DNA of 64,000 nt from Flaccisagitta enflata (taxonomy: Eukaryota > Chaetognatha > Sagittoidea > Aphragmophora): positions 88,722,001 through 88,786,000 of the forward strand of contig OZ231127.1 in NCBI GenBank assembly GCA_965153355.1, read 5' to 3'. Below the pieces are notes generated by a model. That model saw nothing but the letters and a program-made list of their open reading frames with translations. It was not told the origin of the DNA and ran no database searches. This document shows, piece by piece, positions 1-12,039 of the stretch. A program made the translations under genes and the position numbers. Every line of letters begins with the position of its first letter. Within the stretch, counting starts at the first letter, position 1.

Positions 1-1226
1 CATGTGGGCTACTCGAAAAAATAAAAAACAAAAAAATCTGCTTGAAATTTTTGGATTTTTTGCCATTTTTAGGCAAAAAAACACTATTTTTTGCATTTTT
101 TTCTCTCTAAATCAGTAGAAAATGTTAGTTATGCCCCTGTGAGCTATGGAATTGGTAGGCATAGATGGAACACAGTAGCTGACACGCATTGTAACTAGTT
201 TGAAGCATTTTTGATTCATTAACATCTTAAAAATCACAAAAAAAAAGAGCAAAAAAAGCTATTTTTTTGCATTTTTAGGATTTTTTTAACTTTTAACCAA
301 TAGAAAATGTTAGTTGTGCCACTGTGAGACATGGAATTGGTAGGCATAGGTGAAACGCACTAGCTGGTATGCAAAGCAACTAGTTTGAAGCATTTTTGGT
401 TCGTTATTAGTTAAAAAGTCACCTAAAAAAGCAAAAATAACCATTTTTTTTACTTCTAACCTTGAGAAAACTTTAAAAATGCTCTTGTAAGTCATAGAAT
501 GGGTAAAATATAATCCAGGGTAAGCATGACAGCATGTGCGTTGAGTTTTTGATCAAGTAACTGCTCCAAAATCAGCTTGAAAAGAGCAGAAAAGACCCCA
601 CTGCCTTTTCATAGCAAGATCAGATAAAAAGCAACATTGCATTAGGTTTTTTTACATTTTTGTATAGAATATGAGCTCTATTTACTGGAACTAATGAAAA
701 TGAAACCTTGTCAAGGGGGCTCTTTGATATTTTCACAAAAATTGATAGCGTTTGTTCAAAGTTAAAAGTAAGAATATGCAAAAAAATAATTATTTTTGTG
801 ACTTTATTGTGACTTTCTAGCTAATAACGAATCAAAAATGCTTCAAACTAGTTGCTTTGCATACCAGCTAGTGTGTTTCACCTATGCCCATCAATTCCAT
901 GTCTCACAGTGGCACAACTAACATTTCTTATTAGTTAAAAATGAAAAAAGTCATAACAATGCAAAAAAATTTTTTTTTGCTCTTTTTTTGTGATCTTTTT
1001 ATATGTTATTGAACCAAAAATGCTTCAAACTAGTTACTATGCATGTCAGCTCGTGTGTTTCATCTATGCCCACCAATTCCATGGCTCACAGGAGCATAAC
1101 TAACATTTTCTACGGATTTAGAAAAAAAAAAAACAAAATATGGTGTTTTTTTGCCTAAAAATGGCAAAAAATCCAAAATTTTCAAGCGAATTTTTTTGTT
1201 TTTTATTTTTTTGAGTAGCCCACATG
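1..1226. repeat. Foldback element with long inverted arms
   Basis: The first bases (CATGTGGGCTACTC) recur as the reverse complement at 1213-1226, and the similarity continues inward for about 450 bp on each side (roughly 1-450 and 780-1226), leaving a centre of about 330 bp. Each arm holds two degenerate copies of a unit of about 185 bp (near 118-230 and 301-415 on the left). This is the structure of a foldback transposon or large palindromic MITE. No transposase is visible. The element may begin before the window. Confidence 0.85.
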
Positions 1227-2104
1227 TTACTTGAGTGAAAACACATAATCAGAAAAAATGGGTATTTCGATTTTCTTTAGGAGGGTATCTAGGGATGGGT
1301 GCGATTAGAATCAGCTTCTCATCGACGTCGGTTTACTGTGATTTCTGTTAGTGAGCGGCGTTGTTTACTGAAGTTTCGCTTTTCGCCCCCGAAATGGCAA
1401 AAGTCAAAATTCATCTGCATTTCTAATCGCTTACGCAAACTGCTTAGGCGTCAACCACGGCCTTAAACGTGTTTATATGCCCCCGGCCCAATGGACCCTG
1501 ACCCCATGCCCCCGGCCCCATGGACCCTGACCCACCGCGCGTCAAAAAATGCCCCAATCAGCGTTTGTCCATTTGTCCGTTTGACCGCCTCTGTTGCCCT
1601 TCCTGGATACGAACTGCGTAGGTTTCTACAACTAGCCACTACCGCCATGCGTGTTTGTACACTCCTGCCTAATTACAGCATGAGCATAAAAAAAAAACAG
1701 TAACTATCATTGTCAGTTGTACCTACCTTTTAGATAAAGCCTACTTTCTAGGTTTCACCCTCGTCCCCCCCTCTCCCTGAATAAAGAAATTGTTCTATAT
1801 ACAAAAACACATTTGAACAATTGCATGATTCCACTGAAGACGCGCAAGAAGAAGACAAGAAGGGGTACTTGAGGGCGAATGAATAACAACTCCCAGGAGA
1901 CCACTGAAGCCGCAAATTCCAATCCAGAGCCACACAACACAGCCTTGGGATCTCAACAATCCCTCAGCAATTCCTATTTCTCCTCCTCCTCCTCCTCCTC
2001 CTCTGCCTTCCTTTTCCTCTCCATGATAACAAGCCTGGGAACGTGGTTGTACATGTCGCGTGCGGGTGAGCAGTGGGCAGGAGCAGTGAATCAATACCAC
2101 TAGT
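1227..2104. other. No gene seen; low-complexity intergenic DNA
   Basis: I see no supportable coding exon. There is a local duplication of a CCCCGGCCC(A)ATGGACCCTGACC segment at 1480-1532 and a short CTC-rich run near 1980-2003. Open frames here are short and carry no recognisable motif. Confidence 0.5.
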
Positions 2105-2240
2105 GACAAAAGATGTTAATCAAGCCAGCCCATAAATGCCAAAAAAAAATGTAATGATATCGGATGGACAGACCCACAGCTGGATTAAGACAGACCGACC
2201 AAAAAACGATTGATAGAGTCGCGAAGCTTGCGAAAAAAAT
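2105..2240 (+). mobile_element. HINE-like element, degenerate copy
   Basis: GACAGACCGACC is followed by ATAGAGTCGCGAAGCTTGCGAAAA, matching the 3' end of the dominant family: a GACC tract, (T)AGAG, a hairpin of form TCGCGAAGCTTGCGA, then an A-rich tail. The 5' side is poorly conserved. Confidence 0.45.
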
Positions 2241-2498
2241 TTCTGTCTTTGGGTGTTGCCACCGTTGAGAAATAAAACGCCTTCATTATCTCTTTTTTAT
2301 TTGTACTTTCTACTCAAGTCGTGATATTCCTTTTAAAAGGAATATTCTCCTTTTCTTCAGACATGACCATAAGTGCTTAAACGGCAACGGAATTAATTTT
2401 CCTATTTAGAATCAATGACGCATTCTCAAAATCTATGGGGTATAGTAAAATATGAAAAAAAAATATCTTTAATATGCGTCAAGGAAGCAATTTTTTCC

Positions 2499-2503
2499 TC
2501 AAT

Positions 2504-2587
<84 letters not shown>

Positions 2588-2591
2588 TTTT

Positions 2592-2659
<68 letters not shown>

Positions 2660-2662
2660 TTC
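2499..2662. repeat. (CTTT)n microsatellite
   Basis: About 160 bp of nearly pure CTTT repeats. The long Phe/Leu/Ser and Lys/Glu reading frames across it are artefacts. Confidence 0.95.
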
Positions 2663-2798
2663 CATTCTTTCTACTACGACCTCCTCTCGTATTTCTACGT
2701 TGGCGTGGACCAAAGGAGTTGGTTTCTCCCATGAGAAAATTCATCGTTAAAACCTATCATCATTTCTCTTTCAAACTGATAGCAGAGCACACAGATAG

Positions 2799-2802
<4 letters not shown>

Positions 2803-2895
<93 letters not shown>

Positions 2896-2922
2896 AGAGC
2901 CAGAGCCAGAGCCAGAGCCAGA
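2803..2922. repeat. (GA)n microsatellite with (CCAGAG)n end
   Basis: A (GA)n tract of about 90 bp passes into five copies of a CCAGAG hexamer. It lies just upstream of a minisatellite-core element and is non-coding. Confidence 0.95.
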
Positions 2923-2936
2923 AAAGAAAGAAACAG

Positions 2937-3424
2937 GTCGCCCAAGGGCAATATGTGGTCAGCGATACCCGTTGCCCTGCTTTGAGTGATTGTGAATTGG
3001 AGTGAAGGGTAGCAGGGCAGCGGCCCCGAAGGGGACGATGTCCTGTAGAACACAGGGGGAATTTTGTTCGTCCTGCCTGAAGAAGTGGATGAGATGCTGA
3101 CTGAAGGCCTTCAAGAGCCTTAACTGAGGTCTAAGAAGGCTGATGTAAGGCCTGAGAATGTCAATTGGAAGCTTGAGAAAGCTGGCCCTGAGAATTTGGA
3201 TTTGAGGCCCGAGAAGCCTAATTAGAGGCCTGAGAGGCCAAGTTTGAAGCCTGAGAGGCTGGATTTGAGACCTGAGAGGCTAGATTTGAGGCCTAAGAGG
3301 CTGAATTTGAGGCCTGAGAGGCCGGATTTGAGGTCCCAGTGCCCAGATTTGAGGCCTGAGGGGCCCGATGAGGGGGGGGACGAACAAACGAACGAACGAA
3401 CGAACAGACAAACGAACGAACAAA
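2937..3424 (-). mobile_element. Minisatellite-core element (family C), copy 1
   Basis: It carries the family-C terminal block (GGTCAGCGATACCCG, then GGGCAGCGGCCCCGAAGGGG, then GATGTCCTGTAGAACACAGG), then a core of roughly 20-25-bp degenerate repeats related to GAGGCCTGAGAGGCTGGATTT, and finally a GACGAACGAACGAAC tract. The same blocks occur in the same order near 15.6, 20.1 and 35.1 kb. No protein is encoded. Confidence 0.8.
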
Positions 3425-3453
3425 AAAGAAAGAAAAAAAGAAAGAAAGAAGGA

Positions 3454-3500
<47 letters not shown>

Positions 3501-3501
3501 T

Positions 3502-3581
<80 letters not shown>

Positions 3582-3584
3582 ATA
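3425..3584. repeat. (GAAA)n microsatellite
   Basis: About 155 bp of AAAG repeats directly abutting the GAAC tract of the preceding element, followed to about 3750 by CAGA-rich sequence. Confidence 0.95.
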
Positions 3585-3589
3585 AAAGA

Positions 3590-4356
3590 GAGAAACATAA
3601 ACATACAGAAACAAAGAGACACAGACAGTCATAGACAGACTCAAACCGACACGTTTAGACAGACAGTCATACTTAGCCATAGCCACAGACAGCTATCCTG
3701 CCAACAAGACAGACAGTCGGACAGACAGACAGACAGAGACAGACAGACGAACAGAGAGGCAGTAAGGCAGAGATAAGGAAATTGAAAAGAAGCGGTTCAC
3801 AGGGCGTCTGTGAATATTCATGTATTTGCCCCTTCTTTCTTATTTTTCCCCCTTCTTTTTCTTACCTCATTCATTCCTTCCTATTATACGCAGCTTTCCT
3901 CTCTCCAGAACTGTACTGGAGAAGCTTTTATATCAGATGAAATGACTAGCCAGTCTATATCAGGTGTTCGGCTCTCATTGTGAATGTTACCGTAACGGTG
4001 CATCCGAAAATAGTCTCAGAATACCGTTACGTTAATGTCGGAAACTTGATAAAAGTAGGTCACATCTACTCTTTCCTTAAATTGATGTTACACGCTGTAT
4101 GAGGGCAAATGTGCGAGGTCACGTGACTGAAATGAAAGAGGATCAATATCTTTAGTGCATGATTTACATACAGTAGTTCAGTGGTTTAAATGAATCTCCC
4201 TGTTTGGCTTAATTAGAATAAGTCACTGCTCATAAGTGTCCATGTTTATGTGTCCATGTGTCCATGTCCTCGTTTGCCGTTATTCGGTTGTTTGTTTGTT
4301 TTTATTTGTTCTGGTTTTTTTTTGTGTGTCCATGGTTGGGTTTGTTCGCAACGACT
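3590..4356. other. No gene seen
   Basis: CAGACAGA-rich sequence to about 3750, then about 600 bp of unremarkable unique DNA. No exon-like frame and no structural RNA recognised. Confidence 0.4.
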
Positions 4357-4568
4357 GAGGCCGTGTTTCTAGTGGAGATGAAAAACGCGTTTGTTCCCGT
4401 TGAACGCATCCTCAGCGTGAACACATATTCAAGAATTTCAACCGTCCCATGGGGGAATGAGCGAAGTGAGTGAGCGAGCCCGTGAGTGGAGTGAGCGGTG
4501 GGAGCAAACGAACGTAGATAGTGACCAAGTTGCCCGTTAAAAACGCGATTGTCTCTGACTAGGAACGC
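4357..4568 (+). mobile_element. GGGCGTTTCTAG inverted-repeat MITE (family D), copy 1
   Basis: Starts GCCGTGTTTCTAGTGGAGATG and ends GACTAGGAACGCCCCC, the inverse of the start. The interior matches copies at 33.9, 55.3 and 60.1 kb (AACGCGTTTGT, GTGAACACATATTCAAG, GTGAGCGAGCCCGTGA). About 210 bp with no coding capacity. Confidence 0.8.
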
Positions 4569-5605
4569 CCCCTATGACAAGTGCCATTCATTTTCCTGCC
4601 AACACCAAGGCAAGGGACAAATTACCATGAAACTGTTTCAGCGATAATTCTAAGCTAGCCTCTCATCTGTTTTCCCATTCAGGTCTGTAAAGGCCCATTT
4701 TTTCGTCGGTCGTTTAAGATAACCATGGCCAAAAAAAAAAAAAAAACAACAATGAGAAAAATTAGAAAAATTGAAAAATTTGAAAAATTGGTGACCGTTT
4801 TGAAGCTCTGCAAAAGATCTTTCGAAAATGAGACGTTGCTGGTTGTCTTAGCTTAATTTGTAGAGAAATGGCATTGGAACGAAGACGGATTGTCAGGAAT
4901 TTGAGAATTCAGTACAGAATTTTTAAGCTTTTTGTTTGTTTTAACATAGAAACTTTACGCATTGAGTAAAAAATTCGTTCTTGGCGCCATTTTGAAGAAA
5001 GTTCAAAGCTCTTTAATTTGCTCATGGATATCAAGTAGCTTTGACAAATCTGAATTGCATTATTAAGAAAAAAGTAAAGGCAAAAATTACTAATGAAAAA
5101 AAAAGACAATATTTGCCCCTTTTCCAATCGGTGATATTTTTCTTCAAGCCTATGCCATTTCTAAACGAATAAAGCTACAGATACCAGCAAGGTTGCAGTA
5201 GAAAGATTTTTCGGAGATCTTTCCAATGGTCATGATTCTTTTATTGATCAAGCTTTTGGGTTAGCAGAAATAAGCAAAACAAGTTGTCCGGTTTTTTTCT
5301 TTGCCATTGTTAGTTCATCATAAAGTTGCATTGTTGGTGAAGTGGGGCTGACGGTTTTTTTTTCGTGGTTGTGGGATCTGGGACAGTGTGCATCATTCTG
5401 TCTTTTAATAGTTCAGCTACGAGAAAACTTTTCTGTGGTATTCTTCAATCATTTTAGGAAGAGTTTCTTTCCCTTTTTTTCGTCACCTTTCTTACTCATT
5501 TTTTTTTCTTCTAATTTTCTTCTTCTTCTTCCTCCTTTTTCTCATGCCTTCTCTCCTCTTACTTCCTTTTCCCTCTTTCTCTCATATTTTCACCCACATC
5601 GTTTC
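4569..5605. other. No gene seen; AT-rich unique DNA
   Basis: Includes a GGCGCCATTTTGAAGAAA segment (about 4984) that resembles short motifs near 33.0, 35.7 and 43.5 kb, suggesting old dispersed repeat. Nothing coding is supportable. Confidence 0.4.
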
Positions 5606-5700
5606 CTCCTGTCTTCTTCTTCTTCTTCTTCTTCTTCTTCTTCTTCTTCTTCTTCTTCTTCTTCTTCTTCTTCTTCTTCTTCTTCTTCTTCTTCTTTTTT
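5606..5700. repeat. (TTC)n microsatellite
   Basis: About 90 bp of TTC repeats inside a pyrimidine-rich stretch. The poly-Ser and poly-Leu frames are artefacts. Confidence 0.95.
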
Positions 5701-6850
5701 TTCACTCTTTCGATTTCAGCTCATCACAATCATCGTAAAACAGAAATTTCCGCGCCAAAAAATCGAGAGATGCCATTTGTCAAAACTTGCTACTAGTATT
5801 CTCATTACGAGGGGGAGCCAGTAGTGGGTGGCTGTGTGTAAGTCCTCATGAAAAGGGAAAAAGAATTGTGGATGACTGTGTGCGTCCTCATGAACTGAGG
5901 AGCAAGTTGTGGTTGACTGTGTATGTCCTCAAGAAACGAGAGAGTGAATTTTTGGGAGACTGTTGTGTCCCTATGTCGCTGATGGATAGGAAAAGGAAGA
6001 AACCAATCAAATAATGAAAAAAAAAAAAAACAAAAAAAAAAAAAACAAAAAACAAAAACAAAAAAAAACAAATAAGAATAGAGAATAGAAATAAATGAAT
6101 AAATGAAAAAGAATAGAAATGAAATTTTTCACAGTTTCTATTAGCAATGAAGCCTAGAAATGAATTAAAACCGAGTTAAAATGACATGATTAGATAAAAT
6201 GAAAAAAAATTGTGTTGTTTTTGCCGATTTCAGAAAATGACAAAAACTTACCCTACAGAAACAGAAATCAATGTTGACGAGCTTGATAGGGCATTCGACT
6301 AAAAGCATCGAAACGAATCGTGGCTTAGAAGGGGGAGGAACACGATATTGGAGTTGCGTGGAAGAAGTGATAACTTATTGGTTATCACTGATAAGTGATA
6401 ACACATGTCCATTGCCGTGGATTACTGACAAACGGATTTATGGGACCAGATATTCACTAGACAGACTGAGCTGAGGTGAGGCAAGGCAAAGGGATGAAAA
6501 GAAGGCAAAAAATGTGAGGGGGGGGGGTGGCGGGGGGGTGGTATGGAGGGTGGGGGTGAGGGTGGGGGGGAGGGGTATAAAGGGTGGGCGTGGGTGGGCG
6601 TGGGTGGGCGGGCGGGGGTGGGCGGGGGTGGGCAAGAAACAACTGTACTGGAGGATAAAGGGTCAATCTTGACTCAACGTGAAGAAGGCCTGAAGAGGCG
6701 GATAAAGCCGAAAAGAGTCGAAACGGAAAGAGAAGTTGCTCACAACTCGATCACTTAATTGTTATTGCCAAAGAAATAAATGTTATCGCCATTAACTAAG
6801 CGCAAAGTAGGTGCGAAGCAGTCCGACAACCCGTAAACATCAAAATTACG

Positions 6851-6881
<31 letters not shown>

Positions 6882-7033
6882 AAAGCAGTCAACGATATGT
6901 TGTTACAGACAGAAATAACAGCAAATGATTCCTGAGAAAGAAAATGCGTCAATTAGTGTTCTTCTTGCGTGCTCTCTTTTCCCCTCAATCGGTGTAGGCA
7001 CGTTTCGGGAATCGCCGGGCCAACTATGAGAAA
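5701..7033. other. No gene seen; A-rich, G-rich and (CT)n tracts
   Basis: Holds an A-rich run at 6014-6075, a GGGTGGGC-rich block at 6518-6640 that could form G-quadruplexes, and a short (CT)n at 6850-6879. No conserved coding pattern. Confidence 0.45.
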
Positions 7034-7374
7034 TACCGTATTTTTTCTAAAAAGCGCCCCCCTTCAAAAAGCGCCCCCCCCCTCTTTTTTTTCTTTATGT
7101 TATACTTTTCAGAAGAGATTTGAACAGAAATATTGAGTAAAATGATGATATAGAACAACACAATGAGCCAGTTTCAAAGACTTTCAAACAGATATATGCA
7201 AAGAATACCTTCATTTTGAGACAAATATAGCATTTTGGTAGCCTTTCATGAAAAAGAGAGACTGAATGACAGTTTATCTACAATATAAAGGGGGTGCTAA
7301 TTGGAGGGTTAAAAAGCCAAGTTTTGTTTCAATTTCAAAAGCGCCCAGGGCGCTTTTTAGAAAAAATACGGTAT
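7034..7374. mobile_element. Palindromic MITE with TA-flanked inverted repeats
   Basis: ATACCGTATTTTTTCTAAAAAG at the left is matched by its reverse complement ending ATACGGTAT at the right, and AAAAGCGCCC-type sequence lies just inside both ends. Interpreted as a TA target duplication around CCGTATTTTTTC termini, it fits a Tc1/mariner-like non-autonomous element. The interior has no ORF. Confidence 0.8.
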
Positions 7375-7399
7375 ATTCACACTTGGTAACATCAGTTTT

Positions 7400-7679
7400 T
7401 AGGAACGCATCTCTATAAGAGGGTCTGTCTGTCCGTCCGTTGGTCCGTCCGTCGGTCCTTCCGTCGGTCGGTCGGTCGCTCCGTTACGCCTGTGCAAAAA
7501 CCGCGTTGCTCGGCAGTTTTTGGCCTCGGTGAGATCCTACACTGAAACAAATGATCAACCAGATGTTTTGAGAGTATTTTCACCCGTTTGTTCGTCCATC
7601 TGTCTCTCCCTACATATGTCACATGATCAATACACGCTGAGACACAGCCCGGACGCATCGTTGCCCGGTCGGGCTTGTT
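7400..7679 (-). mobile_element. HINE-like element, GATGCG subfamily, copy 1
   Basis: Read on the minus strand it begins AACAAGCCCGACCGGGCAACGATGCGTCCGG and ends CCTCTTATAGAGATGCGTTCC, with a GACC/GACG tract between. It is strongly similar to 11720-12039, including the shared interior TGAGATCCTACACTGAAAC. The outer half of the terminal hairpin is missing. Confidence 0.8.
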
Positions 7680-8353
7680 CACTGTTTTATAGTGATGCAT
7701 CTAGAAGAAAGGGTGATTTCATACCTTTCTTTTACATTATGATCCATGTAAATAGTACTTGATTATTTGGGAGTTAATGACAGCCCGATATGTAAATATA
7801 AAATCAATTTTATTGAGTGCAAACACATTTCTTATAGTTGGCCCGGTGAATCTCAAATCGCGCCTATACAAACCTGTCTGTTTATCTTATCAATCTGTAT
7901 ACTCTCTCGCTATTCTGAATTCTGGTTTTCAGCCGTGCTTGCCAAGTGTGCTTGACTTTTGGTCTTTTTTTTTTTGCCTAACGCTTACGAGGTAAGGCGT
8001 CCTCAACGTCCATGGCGCTCTATTTTTACTCAAGCTTGAACAAGCTTCACCTAAACCAGGTCATGTCTTTCGTTGACGCGAACGTCATGTTTTAAGCCAC
8101 ACCTGATGGTCCTCCACTAGAGACACTCCTGCTCTTCCTGCTCCTTTTCACCCTCCTGCTCCTCCTCCTGCTCCTCTTCCTCCTGCTCCGCGTCTTTGTC
8201 CTGCCAAAAATCACATTGTAGAAAAGAAAAAGCTGTTTTGTTTGGTCTTCGTCCAAGAAATCGGCTTTGATTACATGGGAGTTGCTATGCGGTTCTATGA
8301 GTCAGTTAGTCTGTAGATCCGTTCGTAGATTGGTACGTTCGTAGGTTACATTA

Positions 8354-8717
8354 TTAGTCGCATGCACGCGACTTTACACCCCGCTTTGTCCGTCCGTCTG
8401 TCCGTTGGTTGGTCACACTTTAATTTTTTTATCACTTTTATTTCTTTAAGTCATTTTAGTCATTCTAAGTCATTTTAAGTCATTCTAAGTCATTCCTAGT
8501 CGTTTTAAATCATCTTAAGTCATTTTAAGTCATTATTGTCATTTAAGTCAATAAAGTCCTTTGCATCATTTTAAGTCATTCTAAAACATTCTAAATCATT
8601 TTAAGTCATTCTAAGTCATTCTTAGTCCTTCTTAGACGACTAAAAGATACAATTAGGAGTCAGGTTAATCAATTTTTTTTAGTCTGACACGCGGCTTATA
8701 GGTGTTGGCCTTGTTTT
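8354..8717 (-). mobile_element. HINE-like element with 10-bp core repeats
   Basis: Starts with the hairpin AGTCGCATGCACGCGACT and ACACCCCGCTTTGTCCGTCC, then about 200 bp of a degenerate 10-bp repeat (consensus GTCATTTTAA, about 8440-8640), and ends near GGTGTTGGCCTTGTTTT. The hairpin, GTCC tract and GGCCTTGTT end match the family; the 5' block is diverged. Confidence 0.7.
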
Positions 8718-8981
8718 TTGTATAACGTGTTCTCTGTCGAAAAATTGATGGATGGTTTTTGAGCATCATTGCCCCCGCGCATTTCTCAAGCGAGTGCTTT
8801 TTGTATCCACCGGTTCCTTACGAAGGGGAGACAAAGCTTCTCGATATACAGCAGTCGCGAGCTACGCTATGTCGGTCGGTCTGTTGGCTGGTCGATCTGT
8901 CAGTCGGTTCGTCCATCACTATAAACTTTTTTGGTGTGAGTTGGCGTCTTTTTCATTACTGCTTTCACCCAAATGCTTAAG

Positions 8982-11704
8982 TAGGGGAGTACGAGATTCA
9001 GGAGAAAATCACTTTTTTCAAAACATCACTCTTGCTACCAGATAAACATGTGAGTAGGGCTTAGATAAGATGTTAGAAACTTTTTTCAGCTCAATCGGTT
9101 GAAAAAAACCCCTTGGATTGCTTAAAAAATCGATTTTTCTATGATTTTAAGCGTTTTTGCTTGCTATTTTTGGCAAAAAAATGTTTTAATCTAATTCTCA
9201 AGCTATATTTCAACTTTAAAACTAAAAAATGTACCTGAAATAGTGAAAGGACCCTGCCAGTCAAAGAATTGGACAAAAAAAAATCATTCTTTTGCCAAAA
9301 ATGGATCTTTTAAACACTAAAAAGTGTTATTTTGCTGAAAATTCTTTTTGAGACTCTGTCTGCCTCTTTCAGTTTCACTTTTTTCTCTCCTCTCTTACTT
9401 TTACTCCCCTCTCATATTTCTCCACTATCACTGTCCCATCTCTCATTATGAATGGACTGTAGAGGTTCTAGTTGGCTATTATTTGATGGAGCCACTTTTT
9501 GGCATTCTATTGGATCAGCAACCTAGACCAACTCATTTGGCTCTTCGAAGTATCCTTCAAAATTTGTACAAACAAATGATGGAACCAATCCCAGGTTTGA
9601 AATTCAGCTCAGTTGAGAGGCATGCTCTTCCAGCTCTTGAGGATGGATTTGGAAGAAAGTACAAACAAGAATAGAAGGAGTCTTTTTGCAAGCATTTTGA
9701 GCAGTACAATGTCAATAAACTGCAATGCAAATCTTGATGAAACAGCTTGCTGCAACTCTGTCAAGGCAACAAGGAATTCAGTATGAATTTGGTCCAGAAT
9801 ATCTGGAATACTCAGCAAACAAAGCAGCAGGAACATTGGGAGAGACACACTTAAAGCCTCTGTCAGAAATCTTCACTGAAGAACAGCTTAAGACCATCCC
9901 TGTTGATAACAAAGTTGGAGAAAATTATTTTGGACATCTTTTTCAACAGCTAAGAAGCAAGGGAGGCTCTGCTTTCCAAGCTATCAGTGACAGACTTGTG
10001 CTAAAAATAAGTTCAGATCTTGCCTTTGGTAATGAGGGAGCCAACATGTTGAAGGACGAGGAGCTCAAGGCCAAACAGAAAGAAGTTCATTAAATTGAAG
10101 CAGATTTTTCAAAGTCTCAGAAAGAGATCATGAAAGCAAAGTTGGCAGATAATTTTTGGCCAAATCTCTTGCCAGCTTAACTGATTTCGTTGTGTGCAAA
10201 GTATATTGCACCGCTCTCATCTCAATCTGAGGTTAAAAAGTGCTATGACAGAATCAAAAAGCTAAGTAAGGCAGATCAGTTGGCTATTCTGCGCAGAGAA
10301 GTTAAGTTTAAAAAGTCTTTGTTTTCAGAAATGCCCAATGATTTTATTTATTTCAAGCAGTACAATATCACAGCCAAACAGATGTATGAAAATCTGCTTG
10401 CTTTGCACACAGTTGACCCATCTGACCAAAAGGTCATTACTGTAGAAGATGTCTATGTAGCTTCTGAGTCAGTAGGTACTCAGTCTGCCAATAAGCAAGC
10501 CAAGAGGTCTAAGGTACCTGTGGAGGAGCCTCTAAAAGACTTCAATTGGCCATTACAGGAAGAAGAATTTGTTGTCACATTGCAAGAAGATGGCTGGAAC
10601 CTTGGTTCTGTGCAATCTTACAATCAGCAACAAGATAGCATTTGTGTGCAAGCTCTCACTACTCTAAAAACAAGAGCAAAGGATGATCAAGGAAAAACAT
10701 ATTGGATCTATCCAATGATGAAGTTTTGGATGACTTTGAAAGGAAACGCATACTTGAAATCAGGCCTTTAATAACCTTGGCTAAAAATGTAAAAAAAAAA
10801 GATTTGGTTTTTGCCCTTCTCAACCGTGAGGTCATTGAGTCCATGTGGAGACAACTGATTGGCTCAGATTGGGCAGAATGATGGTTAAAAGTGCCATCTA
10901 CAAACACAGAACTCTTTGAGAGAGCTTAAGAGTTTCAAAATCATTGTGGGTGAACAATCATTTGTAGTCATGCTGCATTAGGAAAAAACTGGCGTATCAA
11001 ATGGTCATTCTATTTATGTCCCTCCTCCTGTCTCCCACACTCTGCTCCCTGATCTTCCCCATGATTTCTTTTATGTAGCATTTCCACAAAGGAGCAATTT
11101 TTTACAATCACACCGACTAAAACTCATACTTCTTATTTTTGGTCATCCAAATTGTCTGCTTGATCATTGGATTTTCTTATTCAAGATTCTTACTTAATTG
11201 TGTTTGGTATCACATTCATTATTTTATGCAATTCAATTTCTGAATGATATTTGATATGATTACTGAAGAAAATATCAGAACTTTTTCTTTCATCTTCTTT
11301 CAATTGGTGAGGTTGTGATCAAATCAATTCAGGCTAGAAGAACAGTACTACTTGAAACGCTCAAGAATCATACCGTATTTGTATAATATTGATCAATTCT
11401 TTCCAAGGGCAAAAAAGCTACTAATCATAAATGAGAAAATGTAGAGTCTATGCATTTTGATGCATGAAATTGTACATGAAAACTTAAGTAAGTTTAGTAT
11501 TTTCACTTAAAAACTAAAATTTTCACTCAAAAACGCTCTAAAGATGCCAAATATAAGGTCGTTTTTTTTTTTTGGGCCTTCCGAGGGTTTTTTTTCAAGC
11601 CACAGCCCCCAAATTGATACAAACCCATATATTTTGAGTCTACTGAGCCAAAAAAAGGGTAGCAAGCTCATTTCGTTTCGGTGACCTATTCTCGTACTCC
11701 CTTA
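8982..11704. mobile_element. DNA transposon with inverted ends, 2.7 kb
   Basis: The ends TAGGGGAGTACGAGA and (reverse strand) TAAGGGAGTACGAGA are inverted repeats. GCTTAAG flanks both sides (8975-8981 and 11705-11711) and fits a 7-bp target duplication. Weaker inverted similarity (CTTGCTACC, GTTGAAAAAAACCC) continues inward. A plus-strand degenerate ORF lies between the ends. I cannot assign the superfamily; a 7-bp duplication is not the 8 bp of hAT, and because CTTAAG is itself palindromic the exact boundary is uncertain. Confidence 0.75.
9425..10881 (+). pseudogene. Broken transposon protein of unknown family
   Basis: Sole ORF remnant of the 2.7-kb inverted-repeat element. A first frame (9425-9674, containing VEVLVGYYLMEPLFGILL) stops and continues weakly to about 9730. 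A second frame runs 9725-10771 with in-frame stops near 10091 and 10180. A third frame from about 10715 to the TGA at 10881 ends in FALLNREVIESMWRQLIG. Joining them needs two frameshifts and removal of three stops, so it is dead. The predicted protein is rich in Lys, Glu and Gln with basic clusters (KQAKRSK). I do not recognise a DDE, RNase H or zinc-finger motif. It may be an accessory protein or an unfamiliar transposase. Confidence 0.6.
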
Positions 11705-11719
11705 GCTTAAGTTAGCCTT

Positions 11720-12039
11720 TTTAGATGCGTCCGTCAGGAACGCATCTCTATAAGAGGTTCTGTCCGTCGGTCCGTCTGTCCGTCCGTCCGTCGGTCCATC
11801 CGTCTGTCAGTTGGTCCGTCGGTCCGTCCGTCGGTCGGTCCGTTACGCCTGTGCAAAAAACGCGTTTCTCGGCTGATTTTGGCCACGGTGAGATCCTACA
11901 CTGAAACAAATGATTAAACGACGTGTTTTGAGAGTCTTTTCACCCGTCTGTTCTTCCATCTGTCTCTCCATACATATGTCACATGATCAATACACGCTGT
12001 GACACAGCCCGGACGCATCGTTGTCCGGTCGGGCTTGTT
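11720..12039 (-). mobile_element. HINE-like element, GATGCG subfamily, copy 2
   Basis: The minus-strand 3' hairpin is intact: AGATGCGTCCGTCAGGAACGCATCT pairs AGATGCGT with ACGCATCT. The 5' end carries GATGCGTCCGG, the inverse of the hairpin arm CGGACGCATC seen in the related copy at 49520. Interior and GTCC/GTCG tract match 7400-7679. Confidence 0.85.

Noticed and set aside
2415-3686. Long open frames rich in Phe/Leu/Ser, Lys/Glu or Arg/Glu
   Set aside because: They run through CTTT, GA and GAAA microsatellites on both strands; the same artefact occurs at every simple repeat in the window.
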